Source of the DNA: Taklimakanibacter sp050246735
GTDB lineage: Bacteria > Pseudomonadota > Alphaproteobacteria > Rhizobiales > Aestuariivirgaceae
Direction of reading: 5' to 3'
Assembly: GCA_050246735.1 (NCBI GenBank)
Contig: JBFWVM010000010.1
Coordinates: 112,907 to 176,906, forward strand
Length of the DNA stretch: 64,000 nucleotides
How positions within the stretch are numbered: the first letter of the stretch is position 1; each line of letters starts with the position of its first letter. Below are positions 20,031 through 28,940 of the stretch, piece after piece. The position numbers were made by a program, and so were the translations under genes. The notes under the pieces are model-generated. The model ran no database searches, was not told the origin of the DNA, and saw only the letters and a program-made list of their open reading frames with translations.

Positions 20031-20073
20031 GTGATCGCTCCTCTGAGATGGCGACGGGAGGTTTCGGCAGCGC

Positions 20074-21843
20074 CTAGTGCCTGAGGATATTGTCGAGAAA
20101 CGTCCTCGTTCTCGGGTTTTCGGGAGAGTCGAAGAACCTTCGCGCAGACGCGTTCTCCACTATTTCGCCGGCGTCCATGAAGATGACCCGGTCGGCGACC
20201 GTGCGGGCGAAGCCCATCTCGTGGGTCACGACCAGCATGGTCATTCCATCCCGGGCGAGATCGATCATGACGTCCAGGACCTCCTTGATCATCTCCGGAT
20301 CGAGAGCGGATGTAGGCTCGTCGAAAAGCATGACCTTCGGGTTCATGCACAGGCTCCTGGCGATCGCGACCCGCTGCTGCTGCCCGCCGGACAGCTGGCC
20401 GGGATATTTGTCGGCCTGCTCGGGGATCTTCACCCTGTTCAGATAGTAACGGGCGGTCTCCTCGGCCTCTCTCCGCGACTTCTTCCTTATCCAGGTGGGA
20501 GACAGCGTGAGATTCTGCATGACGGTGAGATGCGGAAACAGCTCGAAGGACTGGAAGACCATGCCGACGTCCCGGCGTGTGTTCTCGATCCGCTTCGTGT
20601 CGTCGCACAGCTCGACGCCGTCGACGCAGATCCGGCCGGTATCGTGCTCCTCCAAGCGGTTGATGCACCGGATCAGCGTCGACTTTCCCGATCCCGACGG
20701 ACCGCAGATGACGATGCGCTCTCCCTTCAGCACGCGAAGGTTTATGTCCTTCAGCGCATGGAAATGCCCATATCGCTTGTTGACGCCCTGCATGACGATG
20801 ATCTCGGACCCGTCTCCGGCGCTCTCCTCTTCATCCGCCTCGGTCACCGCATCCGCCGAAGGAACGCCCGGCACGGGCCGCATGGCCGGCATTGCGACCA
20901 CCTCGGCTTCCTCGGCGCGCGGCTCGTCCATATCCGCCGACCAGCGCCAGTAGATCGGCCGGCCGGCCGGATTCACGGCCACGACCTTGTGGTTCCCGCG
21001 ATTGTCGATCGCGAAGATGGTCACCTCTCCCAGCAGCCCTTCCCGCAGCGACAACAGGTCGTCGACGGCGCGGCCGACGGCGGCTTCGAGATCGAGACCC
21101 GCCTGGAGATGGAGGAGTATCGAGCGCGCCGTTCCGGCCCTCAGGGTCATCTCTCCGGTGTGGGTGCACGCCGCCGCGCCGAAGCTGCTGTCGGCATAGG
21201 CCCCGGCGCCGACCACGGGGCTGTCTCCGAGGCGGCCGGGATACTTGAAAGGCCAGCCGGACGTGCTCGTTCCGACGCCGATATTCCTCCGCCCGTCCTG
21301 GACCAGGAACGTCGTCGTCCCTCCGGATGGCCTGCCGCTCGCGGCCTCGCCGGGGACGATCCTGGTCAGCTTCACCGCCCGGTGGCTCGCTTCGATCAGC
21401 GGCAGGGCGGGATCGTCGATGCCGGACAGGGCAATGCCATTCGCCGTCAGGAACCGCGCCCGCGCTTCCGAGGCTTCCCGCGTCAGATTGTCGGAGACCT
21501 CCGCATCGACCTCCCTGGCGAAGCGGGCCGCGCCGGCGCCGACCAGGATCTCGAAAGGCAGCAGCTCCATGACTTTCCGCGCCACGCTGATCGGATGACG
21601 GAATCCCGCCAATGCCCCGACCGCCCCGGTCTTCCGGCTCGTGCCGTCCATGATCAGGGCATCGAGCTCGACCACGCCGGCCGCATTCGGCCAGCTTCCA
21701 AAACCCACCGAACGGACCGCCGGATCGCTCTCGACGTCGCGGACGCCGAGTTCGACGGCCTCCATCGCCGATCTTCCTCCCGACAGGCACCTGGCCGCCG
21801 TCGCGATGCCGGCGCCGCCCTCCTCGTTGGTCAGGACAATCAT
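20074..21843 (-). CDS. Fusion: asparaginase/isoaspartyl peptidase-type Ntn hydrolase + AapP-type amino-acid ABC ATPase
   Basis: One uninterrupted 589-residue frame joins two proteins normally separate. Residues 1-308 are an N4-(beta-N-acetylglucosaminyl)asparaginase/isoaspartyl peptidase fold. The probable nucleophile is Thr176 in SGGTTTFLV, followed by GTSTSGWPFK, GRLGDSPVVGAGAYAD, and a GEMTLR segment. Residues 348-589 are an AapP/GlnQ ATPase with Walker A GPSGSGKST (381), Q-loop FQSFELFP, signature LSGGQQQR (484), Walker B VMLFDEP (504) and H-loop His541. The linker (309-347) is acidic. If autocleavage before Thr176 occurs, the ATPase stays on the beta chain. It is the only ATPase in the island, so the permeases at 25237 and 26461 probably depend on it. 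A possible internal start at Met318 (GAGG upstream) could also give ATPase alone. Confidence 0.85.
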   Translation of the reverse strand: MIVLTNEEGGAGIATAARCLSGGRSAMEAVELGVRDVESDPAVRSVGFGSWPNAAGVVELDALIMDGTSRKTGAVGALAGFRHPISVARKVMELLPFEILVGAGAARFAREVDAEVSDNLTREASEARARFLTANGIALSGIDDPALPLIEASHRAVKLTRIVPGEAASGRPSGGTTTFLVQDGRRNIGVGTSTSGWPFKYPGRLGDSPVVGAGAYADSSFGAAACTHTGEMTLRAGTARSILLHLQAGLDLEAAVGRAVDDLLSLREGLLGEVTIFAIDNRGNHKVVAVNPAGRPIYWRWSADMDEPRAEEAEVVAMPAMRPVPGVPSADAVTEADEEESAGDGSEIIVMQGVNKRYGHFHALKDINLRVLKGERIVICGPSGSGKSTLIRCINRLEEHDTGRICVDGVELCDDTKRIENTRRDVGMVFQSFELFPHLTVMQNLTLSPTWIRKKSRREAEETARYYLNRVKIPEQADKYPGQLSGGQQQRVAIARSLCMNPKVMLFDEPTSALDPEMIKEVLDVMIDLARDGMTMLVVTHEMGFARTVADRVIFMDAGEIVENASARRFFDSPENPRTRTFLDNILRH

Positions 21844-21902
21844 CGGTCAATCCTCCAATCCACGGCATGCGTTGCGAAAACGGAATCCCGGCGCGGCTGC
21901 GC

Positions 21903-23030
21903 CTAGCCCATGATGTTCCCGATTGTGTCGGACGCCTTGAGGCCCGATCCGGTGAGGACCATCAGGGTGCGCTCGTCGGGACTTATGATCTTTTCCCGGC
22001 GAAGGAGCGACAGCCCTGCGCCGGCGGCCGCCGACGTCGGCTCGACATACAATCCCTGCCTGGCCAGGCCTCTGAAGGCGGCGACAATCTCCGCCTCCCC
22101 GACGGCAACCATCCGTCCGCTGCTCGAGCGGACGGCATTCAGGACTTCCGCCAGACGAACCGGCTTCTCCGTCGCGATCCCCTCGGCGACGGTCGCCCGC
22201 TTCGTCCGCCCGTCCTGCTTCCCGGGCAAGCCGCAAAACTCGGCATGGATGGGGTCGCAAAGGGCGGCCTGAACGCCGAAGAGCCGCGGCATGCGATGGA
22301 TGGAGCCGCTCGACAGCAGGTCGCTGAAACCCATCCACAGCCCGAGCAGCACGCTTCCGCCGCCCACCGGAACGACGATGTTGTCGACGAGCCGGCTGCC
22401 CAGGCTCTCCCAGATCTCATAGGCGATGGTCTTGGTGCCCTCCAGGAAGAGCGGGTGCCAGTTGTGGCTCGCGTAGAAGCAGTTCCTGGTCTGCATCGCG
22501 GCCGTGGTGACGTCCTGCCGCGACCCGGGCACCTGGACGATCCCGGCGCCGGCAGCCTTCATCTGGATGATCTTTCCCGATGATGCCGTCGCCGGCACGA
22601 AGATCTCGCAATGAGCGCCGGCGGCGGCGGCATAGGCCGACATGGAGGCTCCGGCATTGCCCGAAGAGTCGTTCGAGAAGGCGCTTATTCCGCATCGGGT
22701 CAGGTAGTTGATCATCACCGAGATGCCGCGGTCCTTGAAGGAGCCCGTCGGGGAGACGAATTCGAGCTTGTAGAGGACTTCCGCTCCCTCCCATTGTCCC
22801 TTCGTCAACGGCGTCGCGCCTTCGCCGAGCGTGAAGACGGGATCCTCCACGGCGAGGATATGCCCATAGCGCCACATGCCGGATGCCCTTGCCGAAAGAC
22901 GGGCGGGCTCGAAAGCCCGTCCGCGGGTGAGATTCAGCGGGGCGCCGTCATGCGGACATTGCCAGAGGGGAGTGGAAAGCGGATAGGTCTTGCGGCACTT
23001 GGGACAAAGATAGTCGATCGGGCTGTTCAT
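21903..23030 (-). CDS. Threonine-synthase-like PLP enzyme with N-terminal zinc ribbon
   Basis: A 375-residue fold-type II PLP enzyme. The start MNSPIDYLCPKCRKTYPL, then WQCPHDG, gives a four-cysteine-type zinc ribbon (C-x2-C...C) as in some threonine synthases. PLP lysine lies in SPTGSFKDRG, the phosphate-binding loop in SSGNAGASMSA, and the Gly-rich loop in VVPVGGGSVLLG. Chemistry is beta- or gamma-elimination or replacement; in this operon an amino acid lyase role fits better than threonine synthesis because no homoserine kinase or dehydrogenase is near. Function beyond the fold is inferred. Confidence 0.8.
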   Translation of the reverse strand: MNSPIDYLCPKCRKTYPLSTPLWQCPHDGAPLNLTRGRAFEPARLSARASGMWRYGHILAVEDPVFTLGEGATPLTKGQWEGAEVLYKLEFVSPTGSFKDRGISVMINYLTRCGISAFSNDSSGNAGASMSAYAAAAGAHCEIFVPATASSGKIIQMKAAGAGIVQVPGSRQDVTTAAMQTRNCFYASHNWHPLFLEGTKTIAYEIWESLGSRLVDNIVVPVGGGSVLLGLWMGFSDLLSSGSIHRMPRLFGVQAALCDPIHAEFCGLPGKQDGRTKRATVAEGIATEKPVRLAEVLNAVRSSSGRMVAVGEAEIVAAFRGLARQGLYVEPTSAAAGAGLSLLRREKIISPDERTLMVLTGSGLKASDTIGNIMG

Positions 23031-23072
23031 TCGAATTCACACACTATTACCTGAAATCAAACCGGACGCCGT

Positions 23073-23864
23073 TCACACGGCGCCTTTCAATCCCTTCGTC
23101 CGCACGATCTCGGCGGCGGCGCGCTCGAGCGTCTGGACATGGACGAGCATGGCGGCGCGGGCGCGCTCCGGGTTCCTTTCCTCGATCGCCCTGAGGATCG
23201 TCCGGTGGCCGGCATTGGAAACGAGCCGGCTCTGCGCGATTACTGCTTTGCGCTGGGTGTTGTGCGCGGCCATCATGAGCCTGACGAGGCCGGAGATTTG
23301 CCTGATGAAGTGCCGGGCGATCAGGTTCCGCGAAGCAAACACGATGGCGGAATGAAACGCGACATCGAGATCCAGGTATTCGTCGTCCTCGATCGCCGGC
23401 TTCTCCATCCTCTGGAGGAGGTCCTGCAATCCGGCGATGTCCTCGTGCGTCGCCCTCATGCTGGCCAGCGCGACCGCCTCCGCCTCCATCGCCCTGCGCA
23501 CATCGAGGATATCGCAGACGACCGCGGCAATGGCGCCCGTCTCCTCCATCACCTCCAGGATGAGCGCATCCAGAAGGTCCCAGTTCTCCCGCGGCTTGAA
23601 GTATGTTCCCGCGCCGTGCTGCACTTCCAGCACGCCGCGCAGAGCGAGGGCCTGGATCGCTTCCCGAATGACGGTCCGGCTGACATCCAGCCGATCGCAG
23701 AGCTCGTAATCGTTCGGCAATGCCTGCCCGGGCGAATATGTCCCATCGAGAACCCAGCCGATCAGGGTCTTGGCGACACGTTCATAGAGCCTCGACGGCC
23801 GCTCCCCGGCATTCCTGTCGCCGATCTCGTAGAGGTCTGCTTTCCTGATGTTTTTCGCGGACAT
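23073..23864 (-). CDS. GntR-family transcriptional regulator (FadR/FCD subfamily)
   Basis: A 263-residue repressor. The winged helix is in residues 25-90, with LPNDYELCDRLDVSRTVIRE as the HTH and ALRGVLEVQHGAGTYFKP as the wing. The C-terminal FCD ligand domain follows, with metal-binding pattern residues in DLDVAFHSAIVFASRN, and a later His in SNAGHRTILRAI. The ATG at 23864 is chosen because the longer frame to 24464 overlaps the binding-protein gene. It lies inside the catabolic island and is the probable local regulator, with the divergent region 25042-25236 as a likely operator. Confidence 0.87.
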   Translation of the reverse strand: MSAKNIRKADLYEIGDRNAGERPSRLYERVAKTLIGWVLDGTYSPGQALPNDYELCDRLDVSRTVIREAIQALALRGVLEVQHGAGTYFKPRENWDLLDALILEVMEETGAIAAVVCDILDVRRAMEAEAVALASMRATHEDIAGLQDLLQRMEKPAIEDDEYLDLDVAFHSAIVFASRNLIARHFIRQISGLVRLMMAAHNTQRKAVIAQSRLVSNAGHRTILRAIEERNPERARAAMLVHVQTLERAAAEIVRTKGLKGAV

Positions 23865-23973
23865 TCGCTGACGACCTGTTATCTGTGTGCCGGCTGGTCT
23901 CCGGAGCAGGCCGGCCCGTTCGCGGGCCTGCCTGCTCCGGCGCGCGGACCGTCGGTCCGCAATGCCGTTCGCC

Positions 23974-25041
23974 TCACCGGAACGGCGGCGGGTAGATGAG
24001 CCCGCCGTCCTTCCAAAGAGCGTTCTGCCCGCGCGGCACGGCCAGAGGCGTTTTCGGCCCGATGTTTCGTTCAAAGCTCTCGGCGTAGTTTCCGACGATC
24101 CGTATGATGTCATAGGCCCAGTCGTTGGAAATGCCGAGATAGCTGCCGAGCTCGCCGTCGGCGCCCAGAAACCGGCGGATCTCCGGGTTCGTCGAGGTCT
24201 TCCGCATCTCGGCGACATTCTGCGATGTGATCCCGTATTCTTCCGCGGCCTGCATGGCGATGAGCGACCAGCCGACGATGTCGCGCCACCTGGAATCGTT
24301 CTGGCGGACGGCCGGCCCCAACGGGTCCTTGGAAATGGCCTCCGGCAGGATCTTGTGCTCGGCCGCGGCGGGGCCGATCTTGACCAGCGTCGCCGACAGC
24401 CCGACGATGCCGTGCGTGTAGGCATCGCATCTCTTCGCGAGATACGCCTTCTCGGTTTCGTCACCCTTGTCGAACACGAGCGGCTGATATTTCAGCTGAT
24501 GCGATCTGAAATAGTCGCCGAGATTGAGCTCGTTCGTGGTCCCCTTGTCGGCGCAGATGACGGCACCGTCCAGATCGTTGACGGAGTTCACGCCGCTGTC
24601 CTTGCGGACCATGAATCCCTGGCCGTCGTAAAAACTGATCCCCGCGAAATCCAGCCCCATATTGGCGTCCCGGACGAAAGTCCAGGTCGTCGTCATGGTG
24701 AGGATGTCTATGGCGCCGGTCTGCAGCGCCGTGAACCGTTCCTGCGGCGACAGCGGCACGTATTTGACCTTCTGATCGGTGCCGAACACGGCGGCGCTGA
24801 CGGCACGGCAAATGTCGACGTCGAAGCCTTTGGTGGTGCCGTTTTCGTCGATGTAGGAGAAGCCTGGAACAGTCGGCTGGACGCCGCAAAGCACCTCGCC
24901 GCGCTGCTGCACCGTCTCCAGCGTTCCCGACTGCGCCGCTCCGGCCGTCCCGGACATCGCGGCCGCGCATATCAAGCCCGTAAGGGCGATGGTCATGGAA
25001 GACCGCCGGGCCGGTTCGTTCATAGGAATGATTTCTCTCAT
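23974..25041 (-). CDS. Amino-acid ABC transporter solute-binding protein (AapJ-type)
   Basis: A 355-residue SBP_bac_3 periplasmic protein. The signal peptide runs to about residue 36 (ALTGLICAAAMSGTAGA). The mature part begins LETVQQRGEVLCGVQPTVPG, the usual AapJ/BztA start, then FDVDICRAVSAAVFG. The ATG at 25041 has GGGAGA a few bases upstream. Members bind general L-amino acids. The two permease genes are divergently transcribed from the same intergenic region, and the ATPase part is in the fusion gene. Confidence 0.9.
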   Translation of the reverse strand: MREIIPMNEPARRSSMTIALTGLICAAAMSGTAGAAQSGTLETVQQRGEVLCGVQPTVPGFSYIDENGTTKGFDVDICRAVSAAVFGTDQKVKYVPLSPQERFTALQTGAIDILTMTTTWTFVRDANMGLDFAGISFYDGQGFMVRKDSGVNSVNDLDGAVICADKGTTNELNLGDYFRSHQLKYQPLVFDKGDETEKAYLAKRCDAYTHGIVGLSATLVKIGPAAAEHKILPEAISKDPLGPAVRQNDSRWRDIVGWSLIAMQAAEEYGITSQNVAEMRKTSTNPEIRRFLGADGELGSYLGISNDWAYDIIRIVGNYAESFERNIGPKTPLAVPRGQNALWKDGGLIYPPPFR

Positions 25042-25236
25042 TGGTTTTCTCCCTGGCTTGTTTCCGGCTAGATAGCATATGTCTATTTCTGTGTCATCAT
25101 ATATCTTCAGCCGAATTTTGTGTAAAATCGTGCTACGCTAGATCCAGATGGTGAGTTTTTCTCGAAAAATTCACTTTCAATGCCATAAAGACATAGTATA
25201 ACTCTGTTCAGGACATAACCAGATCGGACCCCGCCT
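25042..25236. promoter_or_regulatory. Divergent control region of the amino-acid transport island
   Basis: AT-rich stretch between the divergent binding-protein and permease genes; both promoters should lie here. It holds atatgtct at about 25077 and an inverted agacatag at about 25190, which could be a GntR operator pair, but this is only pattern similarity. No clear terminator is seen. Confidence 0.45.
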
Positions 25237-26454
25237 ATGCTTGGACTGCACCTACCCGGTGAAACCGGGCTCCGGAATTCGGCTGCAGGGACGCCCGTTT
25301 CGCGATCCCGGATGTTCGTCTTCAGGAAGGTCCGGTCAGCCGCTCTGCAGGCGGCGCTGCTCGCTCTGGTCGCAGGCTTCTTCTTCGTTGCGTTCCAGGC
25401 AGCCCATGGACGGCTCGAACAGCGCGGGATCGGGTCCGGCTTCGGATTTCTCGACCAGCCCGCCGGCTTCAAGATCATTTTTCATCTCATCGCCTATGAC
25501 GAGCGGTCCACTTACGGCGCCGCCCTGCTCGTGGGCATACTGAATACCTTATTGCTGTCGGCGGTCGCGATCGCGGTCGCGACCGTCACCGGATTCCTCC
25601 TGGGAATTGCGCGGCTGTCGCCCAACTGGCTTGTCCGCGTCATGGCCGCCTTCTATGTGGAGGTGTTCCGGAACATTCCTCCCCTGCTGCAGATTTTCTT
25701 CTGGTACTTTTCCGTTCTCCGGTCATTGCCCACGGTCAAGAACAGCTTTTCCCTCGGCGATCTTTTCTTCATCAACAATCGGGGCCTGGCCGCTCCGTTT
25801 CCGGCGGCCGGGGAAAATTTCAGCGCATATGTCTGCATCCTCGCCGCCCTCGCCCTGCTCTATGCGGCCGGCCGCTTCCTGCTCGCCCGCACATACGGAG
25901 GCGGTCGGGCGAAATCCCTGTCGCGGATGCTGCTCGGCGCGATTCTCCTCGCCGCCCTCCTCTTTCCGGCGGCCGTTCCCGGCGTGCTGGAATGGAGCGT
26001 GCCGAGCCTGCACGGCTTCAGGTTCGAAGGCGGATTCAATCTCATTCCCGAATTCCTGGCGGTCGAGTTCAGCCTGATCATCTATACGTCGGCCTATATC
26101 GCGGAGATCGTCCGGGCCGGCTTCCAATCGGTCCGGCCGCGCCAGATCGATGCCGGGCGCGCGCTCGGCCTGACCCGGATTCTCGTCCTGCGCCATGTGA
26201 TCCTGCCGCAGGCATTGCGCGTCATCATCCCGCCGCTCTCCAGCCAGTATATGAATCTCGTCAAGAACACCTCCCTCGCCTCCGCGATCGCTTTTCCGGA
26301 TCTCGTGTCGGTCTTCGCCGGCACGGTTCTCAACCAGACGGGGCAAGCCGTGGAAGTGATGGCCATCACCATGACGTTCTACTTCGTCTCGACCATGGCC
26401 GTCACGACGTTCATGAACTGGTACAACGCCAGAATGCGCTTGAAGGAGAGATGA
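25237..26454 (+). CDS. Amino-acid ABC transporter permease (AapQ-type)
   Basis: A 405-residue inner-membrane permease. A cytoplasmic N-terminus and first helix (LQAALLALVAGFFFVAF, near 36-52) precede the HisM-type core. It has NTLLLSAVAIAVATVTGFLL, YVEVFRNIPPLLQIFFWY and the ATPase-contact EAA-like loop near GRALGLTRILVLRHVILPQA. The size fits the AapQ/BztB group, which is longer than HisM. Pairs with the downstream gene as a heterodimer. Not recognised to any narrower substrate class. Confidence 0.88.
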   Translation: MLGLHLPGETGLRNSAAGTPVSRSRMFVFRKVRSAALQAALLALVAGFFFVAFQAAHGRLEQRGIGSGFGFLDQPAGFKIIFHLIAYDERSTYGAALLVGILNTLLLSAVAIAVATVTGFLLGIARLSPNWLVRVMAAFYVEVFRNIPPLLQIFFWYFSVLRSLPTVKNSFSLGDLFFINNRGLAAPFPAAGENFSAYVCILAALALLYAAGRFLLARTYGGGRAKSLSRMLLGAILLAALLFPAAVPGVLEWSVPSLHGFRFEGGFNLIPEFLAVEFSLIIYTSAYIAEIVRAGFQSVRPRQIDAGRALGLTRILVLRHVILPQALRVIIPPLSSQYMNLVKNTSLASAIAFPDLVSVFAGTVLNQTGQAVEVMAITMTFYFVSTMAVTTFMNWYNARMRLKER

Positions 26455-26460
26455 TCCAGC

Positions 26461-27594
26461 ATGTCCACCAATGCGCTCTACCGGCATTTCGAAGACAGCG
26501 GCGAATGGGCGCGCTCCCGGCGCCGTCCTTTCTCGCGCGCGGTCCGCTGGGCGAAAGTCAACCTGTTCTCTTCGGCGTTCAACACCATCCTGACGCTCCT
26601 GTCCGCGGCACTGCTCTATGCGATCGCCTCTCCGATCGTCGGCTGGGCCCTTCTCGACGCGACTTTCTCCGGAAGCTCTCGCGCGGCCTGCACTTCGGAC
26701 GGCGCGTGCTGGACCTTCGTCGCCGTTCACTTGAACCAGTTTCTCTTCGGATACTATCCGCCGGAAGAGCAGTGGCGCGTCCTCGCGGTTCTCGGCCTGT
26801 TCATATCCGGACTGGCCGCGGTCGCGATCAGCGGCTGGAGATACAAGGCCGTCCTGGCGCTCGGTTCGATGGTCCTCGTTCCCGTCGCGGCCTACTACCT
26901 TCTTTACGGCGGCGGCCTGTCCGGATTGCCGGTCGTCGGCACCGACAGATGGGGAGGCCTGACGCTCACTCTCCTGGTCGCGGTTTCCGGGATCTCGATG
27001 GCCTTTCCCCTCGGCGTCCTTTTGGCTCTCGGACGGCGCTCGCGCAAGCCGGTCGTCCGCCTGCTCTCCGTCATCTATATCGAAGTCAGCCGCTCGGTTC
27101 CGATGATCACGGTGCTGTTCATGGCGTCGCTGATGCTGCCGTTGTTCATGCCGGGCGACATGACCGTCGACAAGCTGGTTCGCGCGCTGATCGGCATCGC
27201 GATCTTCAACGCCGGCCACGTGGCGGAAGTCGTCCGCGGCGGACTGCAAGCGGTCCCGCGCGGACAGTACGAGGCCGCGGCGGCATTGGGCCATCGCCTT
27301 CATCTGCAGATGCTGCTCGTCATCCTGCCGCAGGCGCTCACGATCTCCATTCCCGGCCTCGTCGGAACGTTCATCTCGCTGCTGAAGGACACGTCGCTTC
27401 TCGTCGTCATCGGCCTGTTCGATCTCCTGGGCGTGGCGCAAAGCGCCGTCAGCGATCCGGCCTGGCTCGGCTTTTCGGCGGAAGGCTATGTCTTCATCGC
27501 GGCCCTGTTCTGGGTCATGTGCTTCGCGATGTCGAAATACAGCCGCAAGCTCGAACGCCGGCTGGGCGTCCACGCGCCAAGGCTCGATCTCTGA
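26461..27594 (+). CDS. Amino-acid ABC transporter permease (AapM-type)
   Basis: A 377-residue permease six bases after its partner. Its core has GGLTLTLLVAVSGISMAFPL, YIEVSRSVPMITVLFM and the EAA-like loop AAAALGHRLHLQMLLVILPQ. An N-terminal extra loop rich in Ser/Cys (SSRAACTSDGACWTFV) is of the AapM/BztC type. Forms the channel with AapQ. The ATPase partner is most probably the fused protein at 20074-21843. Confidence 0.88.
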   Translation: MSTNALYRHFEDSGEWARSRRRPFSRAVRWAKVNLFSSAFNTILTLLSAALLYAIASPIVGWALLDATFSGSSRAACTSDGACWTFVAVHLNQFLFGYYPPEEQWRVLAVLGLFISGLAAVAISGWRYKAVLALGSMVLVPVAAYYLLYGGGLSGLPVVGTDRWGGLTLTLLVAVSGISMAFPLGVLLALGRRSRKPVVRLLSVIYIEVSRSVPMITVLFMASLMLPLFMPGDMTVDKLVRALIGIAIFNAGHVAEVVRGGLQAVPRGQYEAAAALGHRLHLQMLLVILPQALTISIPGLVGTFISLLKDTSLLVVIGLFDLLGVAQSAVSDPAWLGFSAEGYVFIAALFWVMCFAMSKYSRKLERRLGVHAPRLDL

Positions 27595-27654
27595 TCGTTC
27601 GCCGGCGTGCGATCCACTCCACAACCATCGCGACAATCGGGGAAGCTCACTTCT

Positions 27655-28893
27655 ATGCAGGCTAACGGGGAACGGCTTTGGAACAGCATCATGGAAATGT
27701 CGCGGCTCGGCCTGACGGCGGACGGGGGGTTCGAACGCATAGCATTGACCGACGCGGACAAGAACGGCCGCGATCTGTTCGTGAGGTGGTGCAAGGAGGC
27801 CGGATGCGAGGTCAACATAGACGCGATCGGCAACATCTTCGCGCGCCGGCACGGCAGGCAAGCCGGGGCCAGGCCCATTCTCATCGGCAGCCATCTCGAT
27901 ACCGTTCCCAATGGCGGCCGCTTCGACGGCACGCTCGGGGTCATGGTGGGCCTGGAAGCGATCCGCTCCCTGAACGATGCATCGGTCAGCACTGAAAGGC
28001 CGATCGATATCGTGGTGTGGACGGACGAGGAAAGCGTCCGGTTTCCCTGCAACAAGGTCGGATCGGCGGCTTTTTCCGGACATTACCGCAAAGACGAGGC
28101 ATTGAGGTTCCGCGACGGCGCCGGCATCTCGATCGGAGACGAGCTGCGGCGCATCGGCTATGCCGGCGACTATGAGCTGGCGTGCGAATCGGTCGCCGCC
28201 TATTTCGAAGTGCACATCGAGCAAGGGCCCGTGCTGGAGCGGGCGGCGAAGACGATCGGGATCGTCAAGGGCGCGCAGGGGCAGCAGTTTCTCGAGATCC
28301 ACGTCGACGGCAGAAGAGGTCACGCCGGCACCGTCCCCATGGCCGACAGACGGGACGCTCTCGTCGCTGCGGCTCACATGATCTGCGCCGTGCCCGAAAT
28401 CGTCCGAAACGGCCTCGGCGATCCCGGCGTGGCGACCGTCGGATCAATCTCGGTCGCCCCGAACGCGCGCTCGACGATCCCCGGAAACGTGAGATTCTCG
28501 ATCGATGCGCGGCACCCTCTTCCCCATAGCCTCACGATGATCGTGAAGAGGATGGAAGCACGCTTTTCGGAGATCGCCGCCGATCATCAGGTCGGGCTCG
28601 AGATCGTCCCGCTGGCGCGCCGCGAATCGGTGAAGTTCGACGACGCGGTCATACACCTGTTTCAGGCCGCGGCGCGCGCATTGAACCTGCCGCACATGGA
28701 CCTTTATTCCGGGGCTGGCCATGATGCCTGCAATCTGGCATGCCGCGTGCCGACAGGCATGATTTTCGTGCCCTGCGCCGGCGGCATCAGCCACCACATG
28801 AACGAGAGCGTGGCTCCGGGGGACGCAAGGAGCGCGGCCGATCTCATCCTGCACGCCATCCTGAGCTCGGATCATCCGACGGCTTTCGCATAA
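27655..28893 (+). CDS. M20-family N-carbamoyl-amino-acid hydrolase/allantoate amidohydrolase-type enzyme
   Basis: A 412-residue zinc enzyme of the hydantoinase/carbamoylase group. Metal ligands appear in IGSHLDTVPNGGRFDG, in WTDEESVRFP, and in FEVHIEQGPVLE; the last His is in SGAGHDACNLA. Members hydrolyse the amide of N-carbamoyl amino acids, allantoate or ureidoglycolate. The ATG at 27655 is chosen where homologues begin (the longer frame from 27607 lacks family residues). It follows the permeases by 60 bases in the same direction, which ties transport to hydrolysis of an N-substituted amino acid. Exact substrate unknown. Confidence 0.85.
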   Translation: MQANGERLWNSIMEMSRLGLTADGGFERIALTDADKNGRDLFVRWCKEAGCEVNIDAIGNIFARRHGRQAGARPILIGSHLDTVPNGGRFDGTLGVMVGLEAIRSLNDASVSTERPIDIVVWTDEESVRFPCNKVGSAAFSGHYRKDEALRFRDGAGISIGDELRRIGYAGDYELACESVAAYFEVHIEQGPVLERAAKTIGIVKGAQGQQFLEIHVDGRRGHAGTVPMADRRDALVAAAHMICAVPEIVRNGLGDPGVATVGSISVAPNARSTIPGNVRFSIDARHPLPHSLTMIVKRMEARFSEIAADHQVGLEIVPLARRESVKFDDAVIHLFQAAARALNLPHMDLYSGAGHDACNLACRVPTGMIFVPCAGGISHHMNESVAPGDARSAADLILHAILSSDHPTAFA

Positions 28894-28940
28894 CGGCTCA
28901 TGGGAGAAACGACGATGTTGCGATCATGGAGGTCCCGCCT

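Noticed and set aside
20074..21843. Frameshift or assembly join as an explanation of the hydrolase-ATPase fusion
   Set aside because: The frame is open throughout, the linker is a plausible acidic spacer, and no other ATPase exists for the permeases. It is kept as a real fusion, with resequencing suggested.
25723..28377. 884-residue minus-strand frame
   Set aside because: Opposite the two permeases and the M20 gene, which have complete motifs. It is a GC-bias artefact.
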